A DNA stretch of 64,000 nucleotides from Pedobacter sp. FW305-3-2-15-E-R2A2. GTDB taxonomy: Bacteria > Bacteroidota > Bacteroidia > Sphingobacteriales > Sphingobacteriaceae. The DNA lies in assembly GCF_038446955.1 (NCBI RefSeq), contig NZ_CP151803.1, positions 3,286,001 through 3,350,000 of the forward strand, given 5' to 3'. Under the pieces are notes generated by a model. It ran no database searches and had not been told where the DNA came from. It saw nothing but the letters and a program-made list of their open reading frames with translations. This document shows positions 1 through 7,821 of this stretch, piece after piece (position 1 is the first letter of the stretch; every line of letters begins with the position of its first letter). A program made the position numbers and the translations under genes.

Positions 1-119
1 GTTATAACCTTTTAACCTGGAGCCAGATTAAAGAATTTGACCCTGAAGCGGAAACCGGTAGTGGCAGTTATTATCCTCAGCAGAAGGAAGTGAACATGGG
101 TGTTAATTTTTCATTTTAA
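1..119 (+). CDS. SusC/RagA-type TonB-dependent receptor, C-terminal end (cut by window edge)
   Basis: Only the last 38 codons are present, read from base 3 to the TAA at 117-119. The tail has a tyrosine/asparagine-rich strand, a DPEA...YPQ stretch and a final GVNFSF ending in phenylalanine, which is how SusC outer-membrane barrels end (the terminal aromatic residue is the barrel-assembly signal). A SusD gene starts 11 bases downstream on the same strand, the standard SusC-SusD order, so the two should be one operon importing a glycan. Nothing can be said about the substrate from this fragment. The identification rests on the tail motif plus context. Confidence 0.8.
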   Translation, partial: YNLLTWSQIKEFDPEAETGSGSYYPQQKEVNMGVNFSF

Positions 120-130
120 TAAAGTAGATC

Positions 131-1789
131 ATGAAATTAAATCATATAAAGTATAAATATATCTTTCTTTGTTTGCTCCTGTTGGGACTTACATCATGTA
201 AAAAAGATTTTTTAAATCAGAAAAATCCATTGGCCATATCCGATGAGGAAGTCTGGACTGATCCGGCACTGATCGCCATGTATGTGAACAGTATATACAA
301 TGATGTGCCGGGATGGGATATGGGGCAATTATTTAGCAGCATTTCCGATGAATCTATGGTGACCTATTCTACCGATGCCAGTCATACCGTGCTTAGAGGA
401 GACTGGAGTGCGGTAAGCAATCCGATGGGATATTGGCCATACGCTTCCATCAGGAAATGCAACGAGTTCTTTGCCCGTATTGACGCTGCCCCTGTAGACA
501 ATGCAACGAAGACGATAATGAAAGGTGAGGTTCGTTTTTTACGCGCATTTCTATATTATAACCTGACCATCAGATATGGAGGTGTACCTATTATTCTCAG
601 GCCTCAAAAAATCACAGATGATTTACAGGTGAGCCGCAATACCCTGGATGAATCCTTTAACTTTATCATTACCCAAATGGATAGTGCTGCTAATGAATTG
701 CCAAAAGACGCTCTTCGTGGCAAAGCGACTAAAGGCGCAGCAATGGCGATGAAAGGAAGGACTTTAACTTTTTATGCCAGTCCGTTGTATAATGAAGCCC
801 ATGACAATGCGCGCTGGAAGGCTGCCGCTGATGCAAACCTGGCGGTGATGAACCTGGGGAAATATACGTTGAATCCGGACTTAAAGCGCATCTGGTTAGA
901 TGGAACCGAAGGAAACAAAGAACCAATTTTTGAAGTCTGCTATGCGATTCCTCAAAAACATCATTATTTAGATGCCATTGTTAAACCTTTAATCGTGGCC
1001 AATAATACTGCCGGAATGCGGAACCCTTACCAGGAATTGGTCAATGCTTATCCTATGAAAAATGGCAAACTCATTTCTGAAAGTGGATCCGGATATGATC
1101 TTAATGATCCATATGTAGGCAGGGACGACAGGTTTTATAATGATATTGCCTATAATGGCGCAAAAATTAAAGGGACGGCCAGTGGGCCGCCGGTACGTGA
1201 AATTACTTTACAGATCTATAAGGGTGGCAGGGATTATGATGAGATTCCAGGCTATCAGATCTATAATACTTATACCGGATATTATTCAACAAAAATGATA
1301 AATCAGGAAAATGCGGTGTATCGAGCTGGTTTTGGAAGTACACAGCCCTGGTTGGAAATCCGGTATGCAGAGGTCTTGCTGAACTATGCGGAGGCTCAAA
1401 ATGAATATTTAGGCAGTCCTGATGCAAGCGTGTATGAGGCATTAAACAAAATAAGGAGAAGGGCTGGGATTATTAATGATATTCCTGCAGGCAGTTTGAA
1501 TAAGGAATCAATGAGGGCCGCAATTGCAAATGAACGTTATGTAGAACTGAGTTATGAATGTAAACGTTATTGGGATTTGAGACGCTGGAAGACTGCTGAT
1601 AAAGTCCTGAACGGAGTTAAGTTTACAGGAGTGGTAACCACCAAAAAACCGGATGGATCCTTTACTTACGAGTATAAGCCCGCAGTTACCCAATTTGGGA
1701 TATTTTTACCAAAAATGTATTTTATGCCGCTGCCGCAAAGTGAAATTACCAAGAATAAAAAATTAGTACAGAACCCAGGTTGGGAGTAA
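131..1789 (+). CDS. SusD/RagB-family glycan-binding outer-membrane lipoprotein
   Basis: 552 aa. The N-terminus is a lipoprotein signal with lipobox LTSC, Cys at residue 23, then KKDFLNQ, the usual SusD beginning (CxxDFLdq). The middle has the helical TPR-like scaffold typical of the family (FLRAFLYYNLTIRYGGVP, GRTLTFYASPLYNEA) and the C-terminus has RYAEVLLNYAEAQNE, RRAGI, NERYVELSYECKRYWDLRRW and a final PLPQSEI...NPGW, all hallmark SusD signatures. It acts as the surface lid of the SusC transporter encoded immediately upstream. The gene is full length for the family. A GH29-like enzyme follows after 19 bases, which hints at a fucose-containing glycan, but SusD sequences do not reveal substrate by themselves. 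Confidence 0.96.
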   Translation: MKLNHIKYKYIFLCLLLLGLTSCKKDFLNQKNPLAISDEEVWTDPALIAMYVNSIYNDVPGWDMGQLFSSISDESMVTYSTDASHTVLRGDWSAVSNPMGYWPYASIRKCNEFFARIDAAPVDNATKTIMKGEVRFLRAFLYYNLTIRYGGVPIILRPQKITDDLQVSRNTLDESFNFIITQMDSAANELPKDALRGKATKGAAMAMKGRTLTFYASPLYNEAHDNARWKAAADANLAVMNLGKYTLNPDLKRIWLDGTEGNKEPIFEVCYAIPQKHHYLDAIVKPLIVANNTAGMRNPYQELVNAYPMKNGKLISESGSGYDLNDPYVGRDDRFYNDIAYNGAKIKGTASGPPVREITLQIYKGGRDYDEIPGYQIYNTYTGYYSTKMINQENAVYRAGFGSTQPWLEIRYAEVLLNYAEAQNEYLGSPDASVYEALNKIRRRAGIINDIPAGSLNKESMRAAIANERYVELSYECKRYWDLRRWKTADKVLNGVKFTGVVTTKKPDGSFTYEYKPAVTQFGIFLPKMYFMPLPQSEITKNKKLVQNPGWE

Positions 1790-1808
1790 ATCCATAATAA
1801 TTATATAT

Positions 1809-3206
1809 ATGCAAAAGAAGTTATTTTATCTGCTATCTGCCCTTGCGTTAGTTGTGTTTAGCACCCAGGCGCAAACATCAGGCAGAGCTAAGCCACTTTC
1901 TCAATTACAGCAACAGTTTGTTGACCTGCGGTTTGGTATGTTCATTCATTTTGGTATCGGAACTTATACAAATGCCGACTGGCCAGATCCGGAAGCTCCA
2001 GGAGTCATTTTTAATCCTACAAAATTAGATTGTAAACAATGGGCAAAAGCAGCAAAATCTGCGAATATGAGTTACGGTTGCTTAACCACCAAACATCACA
2101 ATGGCTTTTGTTTATGGGATACAAAAACTACGGATTATAGTGTAATGAATGGCCCTTTGAAAAGAGATGTGGTGAAGGAATATGTGGAAGCTTTCAGGGC
2201 AGAGGGTTTAAAAGTGATGTTGTATTATTCGATACTGGATATTCATCATAAGCTTCGCCCTAACGCGATTAAGCCCAAACATATTGAAATGGTGAAGCAA
2301 CAAATTACAGAGTTGCTAACGAAATATGGTCCGGTAGAAGCGCTGATTATCGATGGTTGGGATGCGCCATGGTCACGCATTAGTTATGATGATATTCCTT
2401 TTGAGGACGTGTATAAACTGGTAAAGAAACTACAGCCGAACTGTCTGATCATGGACCTTAACGGTGCTAAATATCCTGCTGAGGGGCTATATTATACGGA
2501 TATCAAAACCTATGAGATGGGGGCCGGACAATATGTGTCCAAAGAAACGAATCAGATGCCAGCCCTGGCCTGTTTGCCGTTAAACAGCTCCTGGTTTTGG
2601 AAAACAGACTTCCCAATGGTGCCAGTGCGTGATGTGAAGAATCTGGTTAATGAAACCCTGATGCCACTAAACAATGCCAGTTGTAATTTTATACTGAATG
2701 CGGCACCAAACCGCGAGGGTTTGTTTGATGATAATACCATTGAAGCACTGAAAGAAATAGGCCGTCTATGGAAAAACCAGGGCCCTGTGGCAAAACTGAA
2801 AGAGACGGGACCTCCTTTAATTGCCCATAATCTCGCGAAATTTGGCTTGGCAAATTCAAGTTGGAGTGAGGATGCTTCGATCATGGATTATGGCAACGAC
2901 GACAATTTTCGCTCGGCCTGGCAGTCAAACTCAATGGCAAAAGAATTTTGGTATGCCGTCGATCTGAAAAGTAATCAGCAATTTAATGCGGTGGTTATTT
3001 TTGAGGCTAAGCCAAATATTAGGAAATACAAATTGGAATACCACGATGGCAATGGCTGGAAGACGATATTTGAAGGCGAGAACTACAAACGCTTAAAAAT
3101 GCACCGTTTTAAGCCCTTAAAAGGGGACAAGGTAAAGATCACAATTCAAACGTCCGATACTCCACCATCGATAGGCGAGTTCCAGGTTTATAATGAACCG
3201 GTATAA
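1809..3206 (+). CDS. GH29-family alpha-L-fucosidase-like glycosidase, exported
   Basis: 465 aa with a signal peptide over residues 1-22 (cleavage near TQAQ). GH29 features are visible in order: FGMFIHFGI (residues 43-50), KHHNGFCLW (95-103), and the segment ALIIDGWD, where Asp182 sits at the position of the family nucleophile. Most GH29 enzymes have a WFDG-type sequence there, and this one has IIDG. The C-terminal 110 residues form a beta-rich module resembling the appended carbohydrate-binding domain of these enzymes. It follows SusD by 19 bases and probably closes the operon, since a hairpin repeat lies right after its stop. Fucose release is a family inference; the unusual IIDG context means another deoxy-sugar is possible. 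Confidence 0.85.
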   Translation: MQKKLFYLLSALALVVFSTQAQTSGRAKPLSQLQQQFVDLRFGMFIHFGIGTYTNADWPDPEAPGVIFNPTKLDCKQWAKAAKSANMSYGCLTTKHHNGFCLWDTKTTDYSVMNGPLKRDVVKEYVEAFRAEGLKVMLYYSILDIHHKLRPNAIKPKHIEMVKQQITELLTKYGPVEALIIDGWDAPWSRISYDDIPFEDVYKLVKKLQPNCLIMDLNGAKYPAEGLYYTDIKTYEMGAGQYVSKETNQMPALACLPLNSSWFWKTDFPMVPVRDVKNLVNETLMPLNNASCNFILNAAPNREGLFDDNTIEALKEIGRLWKNQGPVAKLKETGPPLIAHNLAKFGLANSSWSEDASIMDYGNDDNFRSAWQSNSMAKEFWYAVDLKSNQQFNAVVIFEAKPNIRKYKLEYHDGNGWKTIFEGENYKRLKMHRFKPLKGDKVKITIQTSDTPPSIGEFQVYNEPV

Positions 3207-3210
3207 TCAA

Positions 3211-3259
3211 TAGAGAACGTTAATTTAATAGCCCGTATCCGTAACTGGTGCGGGTTATT
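3211..3259. repeat. 49-nt dispersed intergenic repeat, copy 1, with hairpin
   Basis: This sequence recurs at 15175-15223 with a single mismatch. Its core is an imperfect inverted repeat, AATAGCCCG ... CGGGTTATT, able to form a 9-bp stem with one G-U pair. Both copies sit between the ends of convergent genes (here GH29 on + and the membrane protein on -), so a bidirectional terminator or a small palindromic repeat family is the simplest reading. Confidence 0.75.
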
Positions 3260-3287
3260 CATCAAATGAAACATTATATAAAAAAGA

Positions 3288-4247
3288 CTATGGCAGCGGT
3301 TTATTCAGGACGTACTTTTCATACATATACTCGGTCATGGGTAATAATCTTTTACGGTTGTCTGCTGGGTTTTCACCACTGGTAGTATAAAACTCCACTT
3401 TATTGTTCAGCTTTGAATAGTGAACTTTTCCTATGTCATCCCGGCTTATAGTAGCCCAATTTGTGATTCTTTTTAAGTGTTCCAAACTGTATTTATTTAA
3501 AGGAACAATGATTTCACCTTCTACCTCCTGATCGCAGGCTACCGATTCATAATGATCATTATCCCAATACATACATCTATACTTGCTGATATCGTAGAAA
3601 ATATAAGAGCCAGCCAATGTGATGAATGCAGCCAGAAATGCAAAAATGGTTTTGTTGAATTTACGTGGAATGCCAAATTTGCTATCGTTGACTTTCCCTA
3701 TATCGTATAATGGCGTTGTAGTGGGCTTCTGAAATTTTTCTTCTATAATTTCCGGCTCAATTGGTTTATCGATGGTTTCTGTTTCGTTTGGTTCCCGGGT
3801 TTCTGTTTCTTCCCGATGATCATTAGCTATTTCCCGCACCGAATCTTTCTTCGCAGTTGGTGAATCCCATTCTGATTTCACCAGATCATAAATATCACCA
3901 GGCTTATAAGGCCTCGGTTCAAAATCTATAAACCAGGCTAAGAGTTCGATGCTGATATTTTTAGGTGCCTTAATTTCTCCTTTTAGAAAGTTGTACAAAG
4001 GTTTGAATTTATCAGCACCCACTGCTTTAATTCTCTTTGCATATTCTTCTGCACTATCTCTTTCACCGAATAACGACTTAAAGGTTTCGCTATCCTTGTC
4101 GGAGTACCGGTTGTGAAAAACATTCAGGCATTCCGCTTTCAGATTTGCCGTCGTATAACTCTCCAACTTAGGGGGTAATGTTCCTTCTTTTTTTTTCTTT
4201 TCATAAGCAAGAATCACCTCCTGTTTATAATCTTCAAACCTTTTCAA
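3288..4247 (-). CDS. Uncharacterised single-pass membrane protein, CMYWxxDHYESxxC family (copy 1)
   Basis: 319 aa. Residues 1-115 are a soluble helical region ending ELLAWFIDFEPRPY. Residues 135-172 are a charged Glu/Thr-rich linker, 200-219 a single transmembrane helix, and 225-319 an extracytoplasmic domain opening with CMYWDNDHYESVAC (Cys225 to Cys238, likely a disulfide) and ending with RKRLLPMTEYMYEKY. A paralogue with the same layout lies at 46067-47035. I recall similar uncharacterised proteins as common in Flavobacteriia and Sphingobacteriia, but I know of no function. The N-in topology suggests a cytoplasmic module linked to a small envelope domain. It is a single-gene unit whose 5' region carries the GGAATTTTC repeats. 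Confidence 0.8.
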   Translation of the reverse strand: MKRFEDYKQEVILAYEKKKKEGTLPPKLESYTTANLKAECLNVFHNRYSDKDSETFKSLFGERDSAEEYAKRIKAVGADKFKPLYNFLKGEIKAPKNISIELLAWFIDFEPRPYKPGDIYDLVKSEWDSPTAKKDSVREIANDHREETETREPNETETIDKPIEPEIIEEKFQKPTTTPLYDIGKVNDSKFGIPRKFNKTIFAFLAAFITLAGSYIFYDISKYRCMYWDNDHYESVACDQEVEGEIIVPLNKYSLEHLKRITNWATISRDDIGKVHYSKLNNKVEFYTTSGENPADNRKRLLPMTEYMYEKYVLNKPLP

Positions 4248-4271
4248 ATCATTTAAGCGCTAATGGTTAGA

Positions 4272-4336
4272 CGGAATTTTCGGAATCTCTAAGGAATTTC
4301 CGGAATTCTAATGGAATCATCGGAATTTTCGGAATC
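4272..4336. repeat. GGAATTTTC-type repeats upstream of the membrane protein gene
   Basis: CGGAATTTTCGGAATC occurs at 4272-4287 and again, identically, at 4321-4336, 49 bases apart. Between them lies the related AAGGAATTTCCGGAATTC. The repeats start 24 bases upstream of the minus-strand start codon at 4247, so they may be regulator-binding sites or simply a low-complexity tract. No equivalent is present upstream of the paralogue at 47035. Confidence 0.6.
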
Positions 4337-4447
4337 CGCTGATAAACAACGATTTATAACCTCATATGTTTGTGTCAGAAATCAGTTCAGACTTTGATTC
4401 GCTATCAGAGTTTAAATGTACAAAACAGATTTCAAAAAGAGACAAAG

Positions 4448-4580
4448 ACGCGGGAGTTACTAACCGGTTTGGGAAGCAGTTATTGGTTCCCGCGTTTGAA
4501 GCTCAGACTTCCCAAAAATTTCAGAAGGCCTTCTGATTTACAACCGTAGCAGCCCCCGCGTATGGAACGCGGGGAACTAC
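4448..4580 (+). ncRNA. Candidate structured RNA / leader with four stems and a possible pseudoknot
   Basis: Four exact complementarities are packed into 133 bases of otherwise geneless sequence. ACGCGGGA (4448-4455) pairs with TCCCGCGT (4488-4495). TTTGGGAAG (4468-4476), inside that loop, pairs with CTTCCCAAA (4508-4516), giving either a pseudoknot or two mutually exclusive folds. TCAGAAGGCCTTCTGA (4521-4536) is self-complementary. CCCCGCG (4554-4560) pairs with CGCGGGG (4568-4574), extended by GTAG/CTAC. A 51-codon gene starts 29 bases later and ends in a strong terminator, so this may be its leader or part of a small RNA. The strand is inferred from that terminator. The rest of the 4248-4609 gap is AT-rich with the repeats noted separately. 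Confidence 0.4.
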
Positions 4581-4609
4581 AAAGTATTTCATTCTTAAAT
4601 TTTTGAGTT

Positions 4610-4765
4610 ATGTTTTTTCAGTTATTAATTGCCATGATATTGGGATTGACTTCCCCTTCAAACACCACCAATGCGACACAAAATAGTGCTACAACAATGG
4701 ATGATACTAAGGGCGATCCCATTACAGGAGGTGATACCGGACAAAATCCACCACCAAAAAAATAA
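4610..4765 (+). CDS. Small exported or membrane peptide of 51 aa, unknown function
   Basis: It starts at ATG 4610 and ends at TAA 4763-4765. Residues 1-16 are hydrophobic (MFFQLLIAMILGLTSP), like a short signal or membrane anchor. The rest is Thr/Asn/Asp-rich with a GDPITGGDTGQ stretch and a PPPKK end. Support for a real gene is contextual: a highly structured region lies just upstream and a perfect rho-independent terminator on the same strand begins 10 bases after the stop. A sensor kinase gene follows 95 bases after the stop. An open frame on the other strand here is less likely because the terminator U-run is only on the + strand. I do not recognise a family. Confidence 0.45.
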   Translation: MFFQLLIAMILGLTSPSNTTNATQNSATTMDDTKGDPITGGDTGQNPPPKK

Positions 4766-4775
4766 CAGTAACGCA

Positions 4776-4804
4776 GTAGGGTGGGAAACCACCCTACTTT
4801 TTTT
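4776..4804 (+). terminator. Rho-independent terminator
   Basis: GTAGGGTGG (4776-4784), loop GAAA, CCACCCTAC (4789-4797), then seven T residues (4798-4804). This is a perfect 9-bp GC-rich stem with a tetraloop, oriented for + strand transcription, and separates the 51-aa gene from the sensor kinase. Confidence 0.92.
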
Positions 4805-4860
4805 AGCAATTGATAAATAAAAGCAGAGTTTTGATGTAAACTCTTGTTTTTTTCTTTATT

Positions 4861-6549
4861 TTGGATAAAATTAAGCGCTTGAAACCTCTCTGTCTCCTCT
4901 CATTTCTTCTGATGTTTTTTTATTCCTGTACTGATCGGATCAGGGAAGAAAAACCAAAAGATAATCTATACTACGACCTGGCATTTGAATTTCGGGACAA
5001 TAAAAAAATACCTGATAGTGCCTTTTTTTATTTTAATAAGGCTAAAGAAGTGTTTTTTCAGCAAAATGATAGCCTGGGTGTGGGAAGGTGTTTAGTGAAC
5101 ATGGGAATTATTTCAACAAACAGGGGTGATTATTTTGGGGCACAGGAAATTTCATTGAACGCAATTTCCCATTTTGACAAAAAGAAAGAAGATCAATCCT
5201 ACTACATTCATTCCAACTATAACAATCTTGGAATAGCAACCCATAATCTGGGAAATTATAAGGACGCATTAAAGTTTTATGACGCAGCAATCGAATCTTG
5301 CAAAGATTCCGTGGACATCCGTCTTTACCTGAATAATAAAGGTAAAACTTATCAGATGATTCCCGATTATAAAGAAGCACTGAAAATATACCATCAGATT
5401 TTAAAGGGAGTTAGTAAAAATAAGAAGGAATACGCCAGGGCATTAACTAATATTTCGCTGACCAAATGGCTGCAGGATTCTACCTACAATGCTGCTCCGG
5501 ATTTTTTAAAAGCATTACATATTCGTGAAGAAGAAAATGACTTTTGGGGGCAAAATTCCAGCTATTCACACCTTTCCGATTTTTATGCTAAAAAACAAGT
5601 CGACTCTGCATTGATTTATGCGCATAAGATGTACGCTGCAGCAACAAAAATAAATAGTGCTGATGATAAATTGGCTGCAATTCGGAAATTGATTAAACTT
5701 AGTCCACCTAAAGTCGCGAAAGCGTATTTTCAAACCTATCAAAATCTAAATGATAGCTTGCAGATTGCTCGTAATTTAGCCAAAAATCAGTTTGCACTGA
5801 TTCGGTATGAAACGGAGAAGCACAAAACAGATTTTTTAAATGCCCAGGCTGAAAACATTCAGAAAAGGAACAATATACTCGTGCAGAATTTTATCCTGGT
5901 CATCCTGGCATTAGGCCTGGTATCGGGATATTTGTGGTATAGAAGAAGAAAGAAGATGCTATTGCAGGAAAAGGAGCTGGAAGTCAAGAAAACAGAACTT
6001 AAGTACGTGAAAAAAATTCATGATCGGGTGGCAAATAAAGTCTATCATGTGATGTCTGAAGTAGAAAACAGCCCGGAAATGGACAGAGACATTTTACTGG
6101 ACAAACTGGAAATCCTTTATAATATCTCAAGAGACATCTCTTACGAAAGTAAAGAGCTGGATACGGCAAAGGATTATGCCGGACAACTTTCGGAAATGTT
6201 GCAATCCTATTCATCTGAATTTACTGAAGTTTTGATTGTCGGAAATGAGGAAGAGCTATGGGAATGTATAGACAATGCCGGAAAGGCGGAACTTTTTTAT
6301 ATCCTGCAAGAGTTGATGACAAACATGAGTAAGCACAGTAAAGCAGAAACTGTGATCTTAAAGTTTCAACGGAATGACCTTGATATAAATATCTTATACT
6401 CGGATGATGGCATTGGGATGAAAGATGTTCAGAAGAAAAATGGTTTGACAAATACGGAAAACCGTATTAAAAGTATTCGGGGTACCATTACTTTTGATCA
6501 TACACTCAAAAAAGGACTTGGAATTAATCTTTCCTTCCCTTTTTCCTAA
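4861..6549 (+). CDS. TPR-containing sensor histidine kinase (lipoprotein-like N-terminus)
   Basis: 562 aa if it starts at TTG 4861. The next in-frame ATG (4912) would remove most of the signal, so TTG is preferred. The N-terminus has a hydrophobic stretch ending FFYSC, a lipobox. Residues about 35-330 are TPR repeats (NNLGIATHNLGNYKDALKFYDAAI and relatives), about 342-360 a transmembrane helix, then a HisKA_3-like helix with IHDRV (His386) and a GHKL ATPase with the N box ELMTNMSKHSKA, DDGIGM and GLTNTENRI. This is the NarL/LuxR-class kinase layout common in Bacteroidota. The cognate response regulator starts 12 bases later. The stimulus is unknown. Confidence 0.9.
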   Translation: MDKIKRLKPLCLLSFLLMFFYSCTDRIREEKPKDNLYYDLAFEFRDNKKIPDSAFFYFNKAKEVFFQQNDSLGVGRCLVNMGIISTNRGDYFGAQEISLNAISHFDKKKEDQSYYIHSNYNNLGIATHNLGNYKDALKFYDAAIESCKDSVDIRLYLNNKGKTYQMIPDYKEALKIYHQILKGVSKNKKEYARALTNISLTKWLQDSTYNAAPDFLKALHIREEENDFWGQNSSYSHLSDFYAKKQVDSALIYAHKMYAAATKINSADDKLAAIRKLIKLSPPKVAKAYFQTYQNLNDSLQIARNLAKNQFALIRYETEKHKTDFLNAQAENIQKRNNILVQNFILVILALGLVSGYLWYRRRKKMLLQEKELEVKKTELKYVKKIHDRVANKVYHVMSEVENSPEMDRDILLDKLEILYNISRDISYESKELDTAKDYAGQLSEMLQSYSSEFTEVLIVGNEEELWECIDNAGKAELFYILQELMTNMSKHSKAETVILKFQRNDLDINILYSDDGIGMKDVQKKNGLTNTENRIKSIRGTITFDHTLKKGLGINLSFPFS

Positions 6550-6561
6550 AAGATATAGATA

Positions 6562-7227
6562 ATGTTCAAAAAAGTACTCATAGCGGAAGACCACGAACAC
6601 ACTAACATTTCTGTGCGTAAAACTTTGAAAGATCTTGGAATCACTCAGACGGAGTTTAGATATTATTGCGACGATGCACTAAAACTAATAGAAGTAGCCG
6701 TTAATCAGGAACAGCCTTTCGATTTATTGATTACCGATCTTTCTTTTGAAGAAGACAAAAATATCCAGGTCATCAATGATGGTCGGGCACTGATTAAAGC
6801 AGCAAGACATTTGCAGCCCGATTTAAAAGTAATCGTTTTCTCTCTTGAAAATAACGTCACAGTGGTTGATGAACTGTTTGATGGTTTGGACATTGATGCT
6901 TATGTGCGTAAAGCCAGATATGATGCAGATGACCTTAAACGAGCTATAGATGCGGTTTCTAACCATAAAAAATATCGCTCTGCAGATTTGATGAGAAATA
7001 AAAGAATAGAGAAATCCTATGATTTTAAAGCTTTTGATATTGAGATTATCACCCTATTGTGTAATGGAACACCTCAAAAAAATATTCCATCTTACCTGCA
7101 GGAAAACAATATTAAACCATCTGGTTTAAGTAGTGTGGAAAAGCGGCTCTCTTTTATAAAGACGGCATTGAGTATTTCCAGTAATGAGCAACTGGTTGCT
7201 TATTGTAAAGACAAGAAGATTATTTAA
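6562..7227 (+). CDS. Response regulator, REC plus LuxR-like HTH
   Basis: 221 aa. The receiver domain occupies residues 1-130, with the acidic pair Glu9-Asp10 and the phosphoacceptor Asp59 in LLITDLS. The switch Ser is in VIVFSLENN and the Lys in YVRKARYD. The C-terminal 70 residues are a divergent LuxR-type helix-turn-helix with IITLLCNGTPQKNIPSYL and a second helix SVEKRLSFIKTAL, the form usually seen beside TPR kinases in this phylum. It is 12 bases downstream of the kinase and therefore its partner. Two small genes follow on the same strand within 23 bases and could be part of the same transcript. Confidence 0.9.
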   Translation: MFKKVLIAEDHEHTNISVRKTLKDLGITQTEFRYYCDDALKLIEVAVNQEQPFDLLITDLSFEEDKNIQVINDGRALIKAARHLQPDLKVIVFSLENNVTVVDELFDGLDIDAYVRKARYDADDLKRAIDAVSNHKKYRSADLMRNKRIEKSYDFKAFDIEIITLLCNGTPQKNIPSYLQENNIKPSGLSSVEKRLSFIKTALSISSNEQLVAYCKDKKII

Positions 7228-7249
7228 TAAGGATTAGATTTACGGATAT

Positions 7250-7486
7250 ATGAATACAATTCTATTCTTGGGAAGCATTTTTCTCTATACCATCACGTCC
7301 ATCCCGACTAAAGAGGTATATATTTGCAATAACAAAAAAGCGGACAAGTATCATTATTCATCAACTTGCAGAGGTCTAAGTAATTGCCAGTATAAAGTTT
7401 CAAAAACAACACTTGTCCTGGCAGAAAAGAAAGGAATGACACTATGCTCCTGGGAGAACAAGACAAGAAAAAAGAAGGTAAAATAG
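7250..7486 (+). CDS. Small exported four-cysteine protein, uncharacterised
   Basis: 78 aa. Residues 1-17 form a hydrophobic signal-like segment. The mature part reads VYICNN...YHYSSTCRGLSNCQYKV...GMTLCSWE. I recall CRGLxxC followed by a Lys/Val strand and a final CGWE- or CSWE-like motif in other small hypothetical proteins of Bacteroidota, but know of no function. The four cysteines could make two disulfides in the periplasm. It lies 22 bases after the response regulator, so it may be co-transcribed with it. The tail is very basic (KTRKKKVK). Confidence 0.7.
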   Translation: MNTILFLGSIFLYTITSIPTKEVYICNNKKADKYHYSSTCRGLSNCQYKVSKTTLVLAEKKGMTLCSWENKTRKKKVK

Positions 7487-7491
7487 AGGAA

Positions 7492-7785
7492 ATGCGGTCA
7501 GCTTACGGACTCGATAAAGAAGGCAGCCTGTTAACCATACTGGATGATTTTAAGGAGGAAGATGAAATCAGAACGTATTGCTGGATGGTACTCAGAACCT
7601 ATTCCGATCTGAAAAAAGAAGATTGGATGATAGGGATAGAAGGAGGAGATTACATCTATAGTTTTGTAGGTAATTATGTCTTTATTACTGATGATATCTG
7701 GAGCTTTGATGTGGTTGCGAAACCCGAGGTATTGGAATTGCTGGCAGATAAGATGAGGATTCTTAGGAACGAAAAAGGTAAGTAA
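7492..7785 (+). CDS. Hypothetical acidic protein of 97 aa
   Basis: I chose ATG 7492, which follows a purine-rich GAGGAA and lies 5 bases after the previous stop. An earlier in-frame ATG at 7444 would add 16 residues but overlap the upstream gene by 43 bases. The protein has no signal peptide. It is acidic, with a Trp/Tyr-rich middle (TYCWMVLRTYSDLKKEDW) and a strand-like VFITDDIWSFDVV. It looks like a small cytoplasmic protein that could be an immunity- or chaperone-like partner of its exported neighbour, but that is speculation. The stop codon lies inside the terminator hairpin. Confidence 0.6.
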   Translation: MRSAYGLDKEGSLLTILDDFKEEDEIRTYCWMVLRTYSDLKKEDWMIGIEGGDYIYSFVGNYVFITDDIWSFDVVAKPEVLELLADKMRILRNEKGK

Positions 7786-7817
7786 AGGCAAGATCAAATG
7801 ATGATCTTGCCTTTACT
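7781..7817. terminator. Bidirectional hairpin terminator between convergent genes
   Basis: AGTAAAGGCAAGATCA (7781-7796), loop AATGA, and its exact complement at 7802-7817 form a perfect 16-bp stem. It contains the stop of the 97-aa gene and lies just before the minus-strand dehalogenase stop at 7822, so it can serve both directions. Confidence 0.8.
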
Positions 7818-7821
7818 TCAA

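Noticed and set aside
4618-4809. Minus-strand open frame of 63 codons opposite the 51-aa gene
   Set aside because: The terminator T-run and structured leader favour the + strand, and the minus-strand frame runs through the terminator itself.
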